Assembly (NCBI RefSeq): GCF_001423125.1
Contig: NZ_LMNW01000005.1
Coordinates: 62,001-126,000 of the forward strand
From: Duganella sp. Leaf126
GTDB lineage: Bacteria; Pseudomonadota; Gammaproteobacteria; Burkholderiales; Burkholderiaceae_D
Reading direction: 5' to 3'
DNA length: 64,000 nt
The translations under genes and the position numbers were made by a program. The notes beneath the pieces were generated by a model. The model had not been told where the DNA came from. It saw only the letters and a program-made list of their open reading frames with translations, and searched no databases. Below are positions 28,998-38,551 of the stretch, piece by piece (position 1 is the first letter of the stretch; every line of letters starts with the position of its first letter).

Positions 28998-30581
28998 ATG
29001 CGCGCCCCCTCGATCCGATCCCGCTTGCTGTATCTGGTAGTCGCATGCATCGTGCCGGCGTCGTTGATGGCGATTCTGCTGATCGGCTACGACTACACGC
29101 AGGCACGGGCTGCGTTCATCACCGGCGCCATGGCAACGGCGCGCGCCAACGCCACCGACATCGACAAGGAATTCGCCGCCGTCGAAGCGGCGCTGCGCGC
29201 GCTGGCCGCATCGCCGGACCTGATGCGCCAGGACTTGCGGGGGTTTTACGAGCAGGCGCGCGGGCTGGCCGCCTCCCAGAACATGCTCAACATCGTGCTC
29301 GAAGACGCCAGCGGCAAGCAGCTGATCAACACCTTCCTGCCGCGCGGCGCTGCACTGCCGCCGGCCTCGGTGGGGTCGGCGCTGCGCGTCATCAGCGAGC
29401 ACGAAGCCACGGCCATTTCCGGTATCTTTGTCGGCGAGGTCTCGCATCGCCAGGTGGCATCGGTCGGTGTGCCGGTGCGTTACAGCGCCGGCGACTGGCC
29501 GAATCAGGGTGGCGAAGTCGGTGCCCTCAGCGCCGCTGTCACCGTGGAGCGTTTCGGCGCCCTGCTCTCTCAGCAAAGCTACCCGGAACACTGGATTGCC
29601 AGCATCCTCGACCGCGACGGCAACGTGGTCGCCCGCAGCGAGGACATGCAGCGCTACGTCGGCCACAAGGCGCTGCCCGAGGTGATCAGGCGCATGCGCG
29701 AAGGTTTCGAAGGCGGTTTCGAAACCGCCACCCTGGACGGCAAGCCTATCCTGGCCGTGATGACCCGCGCCGGCACGTCCGGCTGGACGGTCGGCATCGG
29801 CATCCCGCTCGAAGTGCTGAACGCCGAGCTCAATCGCAAGCTGTGGCTGCTGGTGCTGGTCACTGCCACGCTGATGGCGGCCGGCCTGCTGGTGGCCTGG
29901 CGCATCGGCAACCAGGTGTCGCGCGCCATCGGCGCACTGGTCACGCCGGCCATGGCGCTCGGTCGCGGCGAACCGGTGGCACCCGCCAGCTACGGCCTGC
30001 GCGAAGCCGATGAAGTGGGTAACGCCCTGGTGGACGCGGCACGCATGCACGCGCTGGCGCGCCACCAGGCCACGCACGATCCGCTGACGGGACTGGCCAA
30101 CCGCACCATGTTTACAGAGTTTCTGGGGCGGCAGGTAGAGTTGTGCGCACGCTTCGGCGCGCCCCTGTCGCTGTTATACCTCGATCTCGATGGCTTCAAG
30201 CATATCAACGACACCTATGGCCACGCCGCCGGCGACCAGCTGCTGACCGGCGCCGCAGCGCGGCTGCGCGCGGAGCTGCGCAAGTCCGATCTGGCGGCAC
30301 GACTGGGCGGCGACGAATTTGCCGTGGTGCTGGTCGGTAGCGACGCCGCCAACACCGACATCGTGGTGGGAAAGCTGGAAGCGAGCCTGGGCCGGCCCCA
30401 TTGCATCGAGGGCCGCGAACTGGCGGCCGGCGCCAGCATCGGTGTCGCCATCATGCCTGCCGCAAGCGGCCACCCCGGCGCCGTGCCCAGCGCCGCCGAC
30501 CTGGTAGCCGACGCGGACGACGCCATGTACCGGCGCAAGGCGCAGCGCAAGCGGGCGGCAGCCGAATCCCTTCAAAGCTGA
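28998..30581 (+). CDS. Membrane diguanylate cyclase with periplasmic sensor domain
   Basis: This 527-residue protein has an N-terminal membrane helix (about 10-32), an extracytoplasmic sensor region of the dCache/CHASE type (about 33-280), a second helix (about 281-303), a short linker and a GGDEF domain. The active motif GGDEF is intact at 437-441. An RxxD product-inhibition site (RKSD, 428-431) lies the correct five residues upstream. It should make cyclic-di-GMP in response to an external ligand. It is monocistronic, and its end overlaps the convergent next gene by 10 bases. Confidence 0.92.
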   Translation: MRAPSIRSRLLYLVVACIVPASLMAILLIGYDYTQARAAFITGAMATARANATDIDKEFAAVEAALRALAASPDLMRQDLRGFYEQARGLAASQNMLNIVLEDASGKQLINTFLPRGAALPPASVGSALRVISEHEATAISGIFVGEVSHRQVASVGVPVRYSAGDWPNQGGEVGALSAAVTVERFGALLSQQSYPEHWIASILDRDGNVVARSEDMQRYVGHKALPEVIRRMREGFEGGFETATLDGKPILAVMTRAGTSGWTVGIGIPLEVLNAELNRKLWLLVLVTATLMAAGLLVAWRIGNQVSRAIGALVTPAMALGRGEPVAPASYGLREADEVGNALVDAARMHALARHQATHDPLTGLANRTMFTEFLGRQVELCARFGAPLSLLYLDLDGFKHINDTYGHAAGDQLLTGAAARLRAELRKSDLAARLGGDEFAVVLVGSDAANTDIVVGKLEASLGRPHCIEGRELAAGASIGVAIMPAASGHPGAVPSAADLVADADDAMYRRKAQRKRAAAESLQS

Positions 30582-31036
30582 GGGACGACCGCGCCTACCC
30601 TTCCCGTGAAATGCCCGGGCGCCCAGGCGGCGCAGCGGCCGGTCACACTGGAGCTTGCGCTTTGTCCTGTAGCCAGCACGAGTTCGACGGTACACAAGAA
30701 AGGCTCGCCAGCAGGATTGGCACCGGTGTAACGGACGGAGACGTCGGCGTTGAACTGTAAGGTAAGGGAAGCGCGCTGCAGGCACTGCCAGTCAAGCATC
30801 TGCTTCGACAGTGCAGCGCGTAAGTATGCCGATTCCCTGGCAGCGATACAGGCAGCGATCGCATTGATGGGAGAGGCAGTTCCGGAAAGCAGATCGAGTT
30901 CGATGTGCCAGGGTGGCACCTGCACACCTCTGTATAACAAGCCCAGAGCCCAAAAACCCTGGTAGTCGTTATTCCGGCCGACAAACCTGGAGAGCAGGCC
31001 GGCAGCACTATGCTTGAGTCGGGAGCGAACTTTCAT
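30572..31036 (-). CDS. Protein of unknown function
   Basis: The 154-residue reading frame starts MKVRSRLKHSAAGLLSRF and has no signal peptide, membrane helix or motif I recognise. It contains FWALGLLYRG, a cysteine pair region and many Ala, and reads like an ordinary globular protein rather than a shadow frame. The start at 31036 is preferred to 31102 because the upstream residues look non-coding, but no clear ribosome site precedes either. It overlaps the end of the diguanylate cyclase by 10 bases, tail to tail. About 160 bases upstream of it are empty. Confidence 0.55.
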   Translation of the reverse strand: MKVRSRLKHSAAGLLSRFVGRNNDYQGFWALGLLYRGVQVPPWHIELDLLSGTASPINAIAACIAARESAYLRAALSKQMLDWQCLQRASLTLQFNADVSVRYTGANPAGEPFLCTVELVLATGQSASSSVTGRCAAWAPGHFTGRVGAVVPQL

Positions 31037-31196
31037 GAAGGGTTCCAGCGTGGCTAGCGGCCTGTACGCCCATCCGCGTCGCGGAGCACGCCATCTTATC
31101 ACTAGCGTAAAAACTGGCTTGCTGCTAAGGCGTCGCTAGTGAGCATCACCGCGTCTCCTGTAGAAATGCATGGGCCATGGCTATCCGTGGTCCGCA

Positions 31197-32198
31197 TCAC
31201 CTGCCCGCCGCCTCCACATAAATCTCGTCGCCGCACCCCTGCACCCGCGCCGGTGCCGGCTGGGCGTTACCCACCATGGTCGCCAGGTCGCGGTCGGTGG
31301 GGAAGTCCAGCGGCAGCGAGACGCGGATCTCTTGCAGGTATTTGCGCTGGCTGCATACCAGCGTCAGGCTGTTGGCGGCCTTTTCGCCTTCGCGGGCTTT
31401 GACGCGGGCGAAGAAGTCGGACACGCGTACGCTCTTGCCGGTGCTCGACAGGATGATCTTGCCCACTTCCGAATCGTTGACCACCCGCACGGCGGATACG
31501 GCCTTGATGAAATAGTCGTCCGGCGCCAGCGACTGGCATTTGCCATGCTTGTTCCACTCGTAGGCGCCGAAGGTGCGTTCGTAATAAAAGTTGGGCATCC
31601 ACGGCGCGATCTTGGCGATCGTGTCCTGGGACAGCGCGAATGGCGGCCCCTCGCAGCTGCCGTAGCGGGTACCGCACTCCTTCTTGTTGGGCCACAGGCC
31701 GTGCAGGCTCAGGGTCCTGGCTTCCAGTTTGCCGCCGTTCATGGCGTCGCATTCGGGCTTCTTGCCCTTGTACGGGAAGTGCTCGCAGAACCCGGGCTGC
31801 CAGGTGACGGCCAGCACATAGCTGTCCTGGCGGTTGGCGATGTTGCAGGAACCACCGTCGCCCTGCGGATCGCTGCCGCGCGGCGGCCGCTTCGAACGCT
31901 GCTCGATCGGTTCCAGAATGGCGGCGCCGCAGTCGCGCTGCACCCAGCGCAGCCCGGGTTCCGCGCCCGGCACTTCCACCCGCAGCCACTGGTAATCGGC
32001 CTGGTTGATTTCGCGGACCGTGTAGCGCTGGCCCGCTGCGATGCGGGCGCCGCCGGGGTTGGTGCGCTTGGCAAACGAGGCATAGGCTTCGCAGCTTTGC
32101 GCGGCGGTGAACGTTCCGCTGGCAGCTTCGCTGGCCTGGGCGGCGGTGGTGCAGAACGCCAGCAGGATGGTGACGCTGGCTACACTGGTACGCAACAT
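31197..32198 (-). CDS. Secreted ribonuclease T2 family protein
   Basis: A 333-residue precursor with a signal peptide (MLRTSVASVTILLAF..., cleavage near AQA). The first part (about 25-110) is an extra domain. RNase T2 follows, with both catalytic blocks: LHGLWPN (His166) and EWNKHG (Glu214, Lys217, His218). T2 enzymes cut single-stranded RNA through 2',3'-cyclic phosphates in the periplasm or outside the cell. ATG 32198 has GGAG upstream and starts the signal peptide. It diverges from the TonB receptor gene; a LacI-type operator sequence lies in the shared upstream region. Confidence 0.9.
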   Translation of the reverse strand: MLRTSVASVTILLAFCTTAAQASEAASGTFTAAQSCEAYASFAKRTNPGGARIAAGQRYTVREINQADYQWLRVEVPGAEPGLRWVQRDCGAAILEPIEQRSKRPPRGSDPQGDGGSCNIANRQDSYVLAVTWQPGFCEHFPYKGKKPECDAMNGGKLEARTLSLHGLWPNKKECGTRYGSCEGPPFALSQDTIAKIAPWMPNFYYERTFGAYEWNKHGKCQSLAPDDYFIKAVSAVRVVNDSEVGKIILSSTGKSVRVSDFFARVKAREGEKAANSLTLVCSQRKYLQEIRVSLPLDFPTDRDLATMVGNAQPAPARVQGCGDEIYVEAAGR

Positions 32199-32278
32199 GG
32201 AGAACTCCGCGAGTGGGGGTGTCGGCATTGTAGCCGAGACGCGCTCGGCGTTGTCGATTCGCCACGTCCAGCGAAAAA

Positions 32279-32293
32279 TGGTAGCGCATGACA
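32279..32293 (+). promoter_or_regulatory. LacI-type operator-like site, upstream of TonB receptor
   Basis: TGGTAGCGCATGACA shares TGGTAGCG and the terminal CA with the sites in front of the LacI gene and gudD. It lies 19 bases upstream of the -35 element of the receptor promoter, so it may act as an auxiliary site together with the one at 32346. Confidence 0.55.
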
Positions 32294-32311
32294 TTTTGCC
32301 GGATCTTTCTG

Positions 32312-32341
32312 TTGACAACGCCTTTGCAACCGTCCTAGACT
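32312..32341 (+). promoter_or_regulatory. Sigma-70-type promoter of the TonB receptor gene
   Basis: TTGACA (32312-32317) and TAGACT (32336-32341) are separated by 18 bases and stand 75 bases before the receptor start. An operator-like palindrome begins 4 bases after the -10 element, in the expected initiation region, a typical arrangement for repression. Confidence 0.6.
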
Positions 32342-32345
32342 CAAA

Positions 32346-32359
32346 TGGTCGCGGTACCA
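32346..32359. promoter_or_regulatory. Operator-like palindrome over the receptor start site
   Basis: TGGTCGCGGTACCA is nearly symmetric and matches the ideal palindrome TGGTAGCGCTACCA at 12 of 14 positions. It covers the region just downstream of the -10 element, so a bound LacI-family dimer would block initiation. Confidence 0.6.
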
Positions 32360-32416
32360 TAATCACAATCATCGCTGCGGCAAATTACAAAAGCATAAAA
32401 TCATTAGGAGACAGCA

Positions 32417-35400
32417 ATGCCCAGCCCCCTTACCCCAACCGGCGGTGGCCGCCGTGCGCCTGCGCGCCTGGCCTGCGGCCTGACCATCATGGCCGGCCTG
32501 GTCGCCCAGGCCTACGCCCAGCAGGCACCGGCCCCCACGCCGCCCGCCGCCCCCATCGACGAAGCGACCATCCAGAAGGTGGAAGTGAGCGGCTACCGCA
32601 ACAGCCTGATCTCGTCGGCCAAGGACAAGAAGGAAGCAGTCGGCTTCCAGGATTCGATCAACGCCGAAGACTTCGGCAAATTCCCGGACAAGAATATCGC
32701 CGAGTCGCTCAGCCGCATTCCCGGCGTGGGCGTCTCGCGCGACGTCACCGGCGAAGGCATGAACATCCAGATTCGCGGCCTCGGTTCGAGCTTCACCAAG
32801 ATCCTGCTGAACAACGCGCAGATCGCGGTGGCGTCGTCCGGTCCGGTCGATGGCCAGAACAGCAACCGCGAGGTCGATCTCGACCTGCTGCCGACCGACC
32901 TGTTCACCAAGCTCACGGTCAGCAAGAGCCCGACCGCCAGCATGCTCGAAGGCGGCGCTGCCGGCGTGGTGAACCTGCGCAGCGCGCGACCGTTCGACAA
33001 GGAAGGCAGCACCGTTGCCATGAGCGTGACCGGTACCCGCAACCAGATCGCCGACAAGACCGGCGGCCGCGGTTCGCTGCTGGCCAGCCAGACCTGGGGC
33101 AAGACCTTCGGCATCCTAGGCGGCATATCGCTGTCGCGCCAGGAAATTCGTACCACCGGTTTCGAAACGGTGGGCTGGACCAATCCGAACCTGAGCGCCG
33201 CGCAGAACACGTCCGCCACCCGCAACAACACCGGCGGCGGCAACTGGAACATTCCCGCGGTGGTGCCGGCCAATGCCGGCAACGGCCTCGTGCCGGGCAC
33301 CGTGATCGACCAGGCCTTCCTGCTGGCGCACAATCCGGGCTTGACCATCGAGCAGATCGACAACGCCATTGTGCCGCGCCTGGGCCGCACCATGGATTAC
33401 TTCGGCACCAAGGACAAGCTCTCGGCCATTTTCAGCACCGAGTATCGCCCTACCGACGACCTGCACTTCTACGTCGACACCATGTACAGCAAGCGTGACG
33501 ACAAGGCCCAGCGCGTTGCCTACAACTGGGCCGTGCGCAACAACGCCGCGATCCCGCTCAACATGACGGTGGACCGTACCGATTGCAGCGCCGGCTGCAC
33601 CGTCACCAGCGGCACCTTCGCCAATTCGCTCAACTTCATCGAGTACGGCCCGCGCCGCGACAAGGTGGACCTGCTGGGCATCAATCCTGGCATGGAATGG
33701 ACCATCGCCCCCAAGCTCAAACTCGACGCCCAGGTCAATTACACGCGCAGCCGCTTCAGTCACGAGGCCCCGACCGTGATGCCGATCACGCCGGCCAACA
33801 GCGGCAACACCGTCACCTTCGATAACACCGGCGGCGGCATTCCCAACATCACGTCCAGCCTCGATCTGAACAACCCGGCCAACTACGCGTGGGCCGGCGG
33901 GCGCGTGAATATCGCCAACGAACTGCGCGAAACCCGCACCAAGGGCGCCCACACCGACCTGACCTGGGGCGACCGCGCATTCAACATCAAGGCCGGCCTG
34001 GCCTACGACGATATCAACCGCCGCATCCGCGCCCAGGAAAATTCGGCCGCGTGGCAGGCCGCCGTGTGCGGCAACAACCCGAGCGTGGTGCTGGACGGCC
34101 CGAACGGCGCACCCAACTGCGACGGTGCCAACACGCCCGGCGCCAGCGCCGCCGCCCTGTACCCGGGCTTCGGCACCGGCTACACGGCCGGCCGCACCGA
34201 CGCCCTCACCTACGGCGGCTCGCTGATCCCGCAAAGTGCCCTGGGCAGCTACATCGTGCCCGGACCGTACGGCCGGCCGATCATCGACTGGGACCGCTTC
34301 CGCAAGGATTCCAACTACGACACGTACAACAACAACGCGCCGTTTGCCACGTCGTCGTCCACCGGCGCCAGCGCCGGCTTCATCGCCGAGAAGACCACCG
34401 GCATCTACACCGAGCTCAATGGCGAAGCCAAACCCTGGGGCATGGAGCTGCGCTACAACGCCGGCGTGCGCTACGTGCGCACCCGTCAGCAGGTGGGGTC
34501 GTTCAACTCGTTCAGCGATCCGCGCAATGCCAGCCTGCCGCTCAACGGCAGCAAGTATCCGAACGTGAGCCAGTGGGTGTACCAGGACACGACCTACAAC
34601 AACACGCTGCCGTCGGCCACCGCCGCGCTCAACCTGCGCAGCGACGTGGTGGCCCGCGCCGCCGTCTCGCGCAGCATGACGCGCGCCGATCCGAACGCGC
34701 TGCGACCCGGCATCAACTTCTCGTCGCCGTCGGCCGACATCGGCACCATCGGCAACCCGACGCTGAAGCCCTATTTGTCCGACAATATCGACCTGGGGCT
34801 GGACTGGTACACGGGGCGCGAAGGCTATCTGAGCGCCACGGTATTCCAGAAAAAAGTGGCCGGCTTTACCGCCAACGAAAACCTCACGCTGCCGTTCAGC
34901 GACCTGGCGGCCTTCGGCATCACCTATAACAACCTGACGGCCAACCAGCAAAGCGCGATCAACGACCGGGGCGGACCCAACGCCGCCACCGTGGTCATGA
35001 CGCGCACCCGCAACGCCAGCGGCATGCTGCGCATCCGCGGCCTGGAGCTCGGCTGGGTGCAACCGCTCGACAAGCTGCTGCCCTTCCGCGGCCTCGGCTT
35101 CAACGAAACCGTCACCTTCATCACCCAGCGCGCCAACGGCGAAGGCAGCGAGGGCTTCGTCGCGCTGGGCGTCCCCAAGCGCACCAACAACCTCTCGGTG
35201 TTCTACGAGAATTACGGCTACTCGGCGCGGCTGTCGCACACGTTCTCCAAGGGCAGCCAGGTCTCCACCGGCAACCAGAGCGGCATCCCGCTGGCCAATC
35301 TGTACGTCAACGACTACAAGCAGCTCGACTTCTCGTCGAGCATCGACCTGGAACAGGTGCTGGACCGCGAGGGCTGGCCCACGCTCACCTTCGACATCGT

Positions 35401-35509
35401 CAACCTGAACCGCGACGCCAAGCGCACCTACTTCCAGTTCTCGAACGCCCGCTTTACCGAGTACGCGCCGGGCCGCACGTATTCGTTCGGCTTACGCAAG
35501 AAGTTCTGA
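32417..35509 (+). CDS. TonB-dependent outer membrane receptor
   Basis: The 1030-residue protein has a signal peptide (cleavage near AYAQQ), a plug domain (about 50-200: KVEVSGYRNSL, NIAESLSRIPGV, IQIRGLGSS, EGGAAGVVNL) and a long beta-barrel ending in YSFGLRKKF with terminal Phe, as required for outer-membrane insertion. Receptors of this size take up oligosaccharides with energy from TonB. It is the first gene of a hemicellulose locus and has two LacI-type operator sequences at its promoter, which points to xylo-oligosaccharides, perhaps carrying glucuronic acid. A factor-independent terminator follows the gene. Confidence 0.92.
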   Translation: MPSPLTPTGGGRRAPARLACGLTIMAGLVAQAYAQQAPAPTPPAAPIDEATIQKVEVSGYRNSLISSAKDKKEAVGFQDSINAEDFGKFPDKNIAESLSRIPGVGVSRDVTGEGMNIQIRGLGSSFTKILLNNAQIAVASSGPVDGQNSNREVDLDLLPTDLFTKLTVSKSPTASMLEGGAAGVVNLRSARPFDKEGSTVAMSVTGTRNQIADKTGGRGSLLASQTWGKTFGILGGISLSRQEIRTTGFETVGWTNPNLSAAQNTSATRNNTGGGNWNIPAVVPANAGNGLVPGTVIDQAFLLAHNPGLTIEQIDNAIVPRLGRTMDYFGTKDKLSAIFSTEYRPTDDLHFYVDTMYSKRDDKAQRVAYNWAVRNNAAIPLNMTVDRTDCSAGCTVTSGTFANSLNFIEYGPRRDKVDLLGINPGMEWTIAPKLKLDAQVNYTRSRFSHEAPTVMPITPANSGNTVTFDNTGGGIPNITSSLDLNNPANYAWAGGRVNIANELRETRTKGAHTDLTWGDRAFNIKAGLAYDDINRRIRAQENSAAWQAAVCGNNPSVVLDGPNGAPNCDGANTPGASAAALYPGFGTGYTAGRTDALTYGGSLIPQSALGSYIVPGPYGRPIIDWDRFRKDSNYDTYNNNAPFATSSSTGASAGFIAEKTTGIYTELNGEAKPWGMELRYNAGVRYVRTRQQVGSFNSFSDPRNASLPLNGSKYPNVSQWVYQDTTYNNTLPSATAALNLRSDVVARAAVSRSMTRADPNALRPGINFSSPSADIGTIGNPTLKPYLSDNIDLGLDWYTGREGYLSATVFQKKVAGFTANENLTLPFSDLAAFGITYNNLTANQQSAINDRGGPNAATVVMTRTRNASGMLRIRGLELGWVQPLDKLLPFRGLGFNETVTFITQRANGEGSEGFVALGVPKRTNNLSVFYENYGYSARLSHTFSKGSQVSTGNQSGIPLANLYVNDYKQLDFSSSIDLEQVLDREGWPTLTFDIVNLNRDAKRTYFQFSNARFTEYAPGRTYSFGLRKKF

Positions 35510-35545
35510 GTGTGTCGCTCCCTGCTCCCACGGAGCAGTTTATGG

Positions 35546-35581
35546 GCACTGTCGCCGGGTGGCGGCGGTGCTTCTTTTTTT
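35546..35581 (+). terminator. Rho-independent terminator after the TonB receptor
   Basis: An 11-base stem (GCACTGTCGCC with GGCGGCGGTGC, including two G-T pairs) closes a 4-base loop and is followed by TTCTTTTTTT. This is the clearest intrinsic terminator in the window. It separates the receptor transcript from the GH35-like gene 24 bases further on. Confidence 0.9.
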
Positions 35582-35604
35582 GACAATCTCGATGGAGCCT
35601 CGCG

Positions 35605-37269
35605 ATGACATCACGTGCTTCGAATGGCGCTGCAGCAGCGCTGCTGTTTGCCCTGTACTGGCTTTGCGCGGGCGCGGTCGCGCATGCGGCTGCCACCGCC
35701 CCCGTGCCGCAGCTGCGCCAGCAGGGCACCGCCACCCAGCTTATCGTCGACAACCAGCCATACCTGGTGCTCGGCGGCGAACTGCATAATTCCTCGGCGT
35801 CGCACCTGCCTTACCTGGAACGGCTGTGGCCTGCACTGAAAAAAGCCGAACTCAATACCGTGCTGGTCCCGGTCCAGTGGGACCAGATAGAGCCGGAAGA
35901 AGGCCGCTACGACTTCGCCACGCTCGATGGCATGCTGACGCAGGCACGCGCCAACCATATGCGGTTGATTTTGCTGTGGTTCGGCGCCTGGAAAAATTCG
36001 ATGTCCACCTATGCGCCACCGTACGTCCGGCGCGACACCGTCCGCTTTCCGCGCGCCCTCAACCGCGCCGGCGCAGTGCAGGAAATCCTCACGCCGTTTG
36101 GTGGCCAGACCTTGCAGCGCGACAGCGCAGCCTTCCGTGCACTGCTGGCGCACCTGGCGCAAGTCGATACCCGGCGCACCGTGATCATGGTACAGGTGGA
36201 AAACGAGATCGGCATGCTGCCCGATGCGCGCGATTACGGTCCGCTGGCCAACACGGCGTTGGCTGGCGCGGTGCCAGCGCGTCTGCTGGCCTATCTTCAA
36301 ACGCACCGCGCGACGCTGCATCCTGCGCTGCTGGCGCTGTGGACCACGCATGGCCAGCGCACGCACGGCACCTGGGCCGAGGTGTTCGGCACCTCCGCCG
36401 CTGCCGAAGAGGTGTTCCAGGCCTGGGCCTATGCGGCATTCGTCGAAACCATGGCCACCGCCGGCAAGTCGGCCTATCCGATTCCGCTGTATGTCAACGC
36501 GGCCCTCAACCGTCCGGGCAAGAAGCCGGGCGAATACCCGAGTGCCGGCCCTTTGCCGCACCTGTTCGACGTGTGGAAGGCGGCGGCGCCATCGATCGAC
36601 GTGCTGGCGATCGACACCTATTTCCCCAATTTTGGCGACTGGGCGCCGCAATTCAAGCGCCACGACAACCCCCTGTTCGTACCGGAAGCCGACAACGCCG
36701 GCCGCCACGATGCCGCCGCCAAGGCCTTCTACGCCATTGGCCAATACGACGCCTTCGGCTTTTCGCCGTTCGGCATCGAAGACAGCACCGGCACCGGCGA
36801 CGACACCCTGCCGGCAGCCTACCGCCTGCTGCGCCAGCTCGCCCCCGTGATCAGCCGATACCAGGGCGCCGGCGCCATGCGCGGCTTCAAGGTCAAGGTG
36901 TCGTACGACGGCGTGGTGGACGCCACGGCGCAGCAGGCGACGCTGGGCGGCTATCTGCTCAATGTCGGCTTCAGCAATCCCTGGGCCAAGTCCAGCAGCC
37001 GCGAACTCGAGGCATGCGGTGGCCTGGTGATACAGCTGGCGGACGACGAGTTCCTCATCGCCGGCAAGGGCCTGACCGTATCGTTCAAGGACGCCACCGG
37101 CGCTGGCGACAGCGTCGGCCTGGAACGGGTTACGGAAGGCACCTACGACGATGGCCAGTGGATACCGGGCCGCTGGCTGAACGGCGATGAAACCCACCAG
37201 GGCCGCCAGGTCATGCTGGGTACGGGCGGCTTCACCATGCAGCGGGTGAAGCTCTATCGCTACCGCTGA
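35605..37269 (+). CDS. GH35-like glycoside hydrolase (beta-galactosidase fold, DUF5597 type)
   Basis: The 554-residue protein has a signal peptide (to about residue 31) and a TIM-barrel glycosidase domain. The start of the barrel reads LVLGGELHNSSAS and VLVPVQWDQIEPEEG. The acid/base Glu is expected in MVQVENEIG, and the nucleophile Glu in LFVPEADN. A C-terminal beta domain follows (after about 400). The architecture is that of GH35-related enzymes with DUF5597 rather than classical LacZ. Within this locus it may remove galactose or arabinose-like decorations from xylan or another hemicellulose; the exact sugar is not evident. Confidence 0.8.
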   Translation: MTSRASNGAAAALLFALYWLCAGAVAHAAATAPVPQLRQQGTATQLIVDNQPYLVLGGELHNSSASHLPYLERLWPALKKAELNTVLVPVQWDQIEPEEGRYDFATLDGMLTQARANHMRLILLWFGAWKNSMSTYAPPYVRRDTVRFPRALNRAGAVQEILTPFGGQTLQRDSAAFRALLAHLAQVDTRRTVIMVQVENEIGMLPDARDYGPLANTALAGAVPARLLAYLQTHRATLHPALLALWTTHGQRTHGTWAEVFGTSAAAEEVFQAWAYAAFVETMATAGKSAYPIPLYVNAALNRPGKKPGEYPSAGPLPHLFDVWKAAAPSIDVLAIDTYFPNFGDWAPQFKRHDNPLFVPEADNAGRHDAAAKAFYAIGQYDAFGFSPFGIEDSTGTGDDTLPAAYRLLRQLAPVISRYQGAGAMRGFKVKVSYDGVVDATAQQATLGGYLLNVGFSNPWAKSSSRELEACGGLVIQLADDEFLIAGKGLTVSFKDATGAGDSVGLERVTEGTYDDGQWIPGRWLNGDETHQGRQVMLGTGGFTMQRVKLYRYR

Positions 37270-37382
37270 CGGCCGCGCCGCCATGCTGCCCTGCCGATGG
37301 TCGGCAGCCGGCAGCAGGCAGCCAGCCCCCGGCTGCGTTAAAAGGATGAACTATGCTACAGTGTTGTTACACCATCGCATGA

Positions 37383-37397
37383 TGGTAGCGTTTTACA
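37383..37397 (+). promoter_or_regulatory. LacI-type operator-like site before the regulator gene
   Basis: TGGTAGCGTTTTACA matches the site near gudD (TGGTAGCGCTAATCA) at 11 of 15 positions. It begins 41 bases upstream of the chosen LacI start, consistent with autoregulation. The region 37270-37423 holds no gene. Confidence 0.5.
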
Positions 37398-37423
37398 TCA
37401 CTCCACCGAAGGTAGTCCTCCCC

Positions 37424-38551
37424 ATGAATAAAATGGCGCCAGATGAGCGCAGCCAGCCGACCATGCATGATGTGGCTCGGCTCGCTGGCGTGTCGCCGAT
37501 GACGGTGTCGCGCGTCATGAACGGCAAGGATACGGTCCACGCCAGGACCCGCAAGAAGGTCGCCGACGCGGCCGCCGCCCTCAACTACATGCCGAACCAG
37601 GAGGCGCGCAAGCTGGCCGGCGCGCGGCCGATCCGTATCGGTTTCTTGTACAGCAACCCCAGCGCCGGCTACCTGAGCGCACTGCTGGTCGGCCTGCTCA
37701 ACCAGTCGAGCATCCACAACATGCAGCTGTTCGTGGAAAAAGGCGACGACCAGGCCCACCAGCTCGAGCAGATCGAGCGGCTGATCGACAACAACCTCGA
37801 TGGCATCGTGCTGCCGCCGCCGCTCGGCGACGATCCGGCCATCCTGGCGCGCCTGAACAGCGCCGGTGCGCCCGTGGTGACGGTGGCCTGCGGCCAGCCC
37901 GAGGCCGATGTCAGCTCGGTCAGCATCGACGATTACCTGGCCGCCTTCCAGATGACGCGCCAGCTGATTGGCCTGGGCCACCAGCGCATCGGCTTCATCG
38001 CCGGCGACGGCAACCAGATCGCCAGCGCACGGCGGCTGGCCGGCTACCAGGCGGCGCTGCAGGAAGCGGGCGCCCAGATCGCCCAGGAACTGGTGGTGCC
38101 CGGTCTGTACACTTACCGGTCGGGTCTGGAAGCGGCGGAAACCCTGCTGGCGCTGGCCGAGCGGCCCAGCGCCATCTTCGCCAGCAATGACGACATGGCG
38201 GCAGCCACCGTGGCGGTGGCGCACCGGCTGGGCATGGACGTGCCCGGAGATCTGACGGTGGTGGGCTTCGACGACACGGCGCTGGCCACCACCATCTGGC
38301 CTGCCCTCACGACCGTGCACCAGCCGATCACCGACATGGCCGGCGAAGCGGTGCGCCTGCTGCAGCGGCAGATCCGCAGCCGGCGCGACGGCGCACCGCT
38401 GCATCCCGAACACGTGCTGATGAACTTCTCGCTGGTGCGGCGCCAGTCCGACGCCGCCCCGCGCGTACGTCCACCGGCGCGCTACCTGCCGCCGCAGGCG
38501 CCGCGTCCGGTGGACGCGGCGACGCTGTTGTTTAGCCCACCATCAGCTTGA
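37424..38551 (+). CDS. LacI-family transcriptional regulator of the hemicellulose locus
   Basis: The 375-residue product has the LacI helix-turn-helix at its start (MHDVARLAGVSPMTVSRVMNG), a hinge helix (NYMPNQEARKLAG) and the periplasmic-binding-like sensor domain (SNDDMAAATVAVAH, VVGFDDTALA). Such dimers bind operators until a sugar is captured. ATG 37424 (MNKMAPDERSQ) puts the HTH at the usual distance; the frame upstream to 37283 looks non-coding. Similar operator sequences occur before this gene, the receptor and the gudD/esterase divergent pair. The end overlaps the convergent GH3 gene by 20 bases. Confidence 0.9.
   Translation: MNKMAPDERSQPTMHDVARLAGVSPMTVSRVMNGKDTVHARTRKKVADAAAALNYMPNQEARKLAGARPIRIGFLYSNPSAGYLSALLVGLLNQSSIHNMQLFVEKGDDQAHQLEQIERLIDNNLDGIVLPPPLGDDPAILARLNSAGAPVVTVACGQPEADVSSVSIDDYLAAFQMTRQLIGLGHQRIGFIAGDGNQIASARRLAGYQAALQEAGAQIAQELVVPGLYTYRSGLEAAETLLALAERPSAIFASNDDMAAATVAVAHRLGMDVPGDLTVVGFDDTALATTIWPALTTVHQPITDMAGEAVRLLQRQIRSRRDGAPLHPEHVLMNFSLVRRQSDAAPRVRPPARYLPPQAPRPVDAATLLFSPPSA

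Noticed and set aside
31197-32198. RNase T2 gene as a possible toxin of a toxin-immunity pair
   Set aside because: It has a plain signal peptide, no toxin delivery domain, and no small immunity-like gene next to it.
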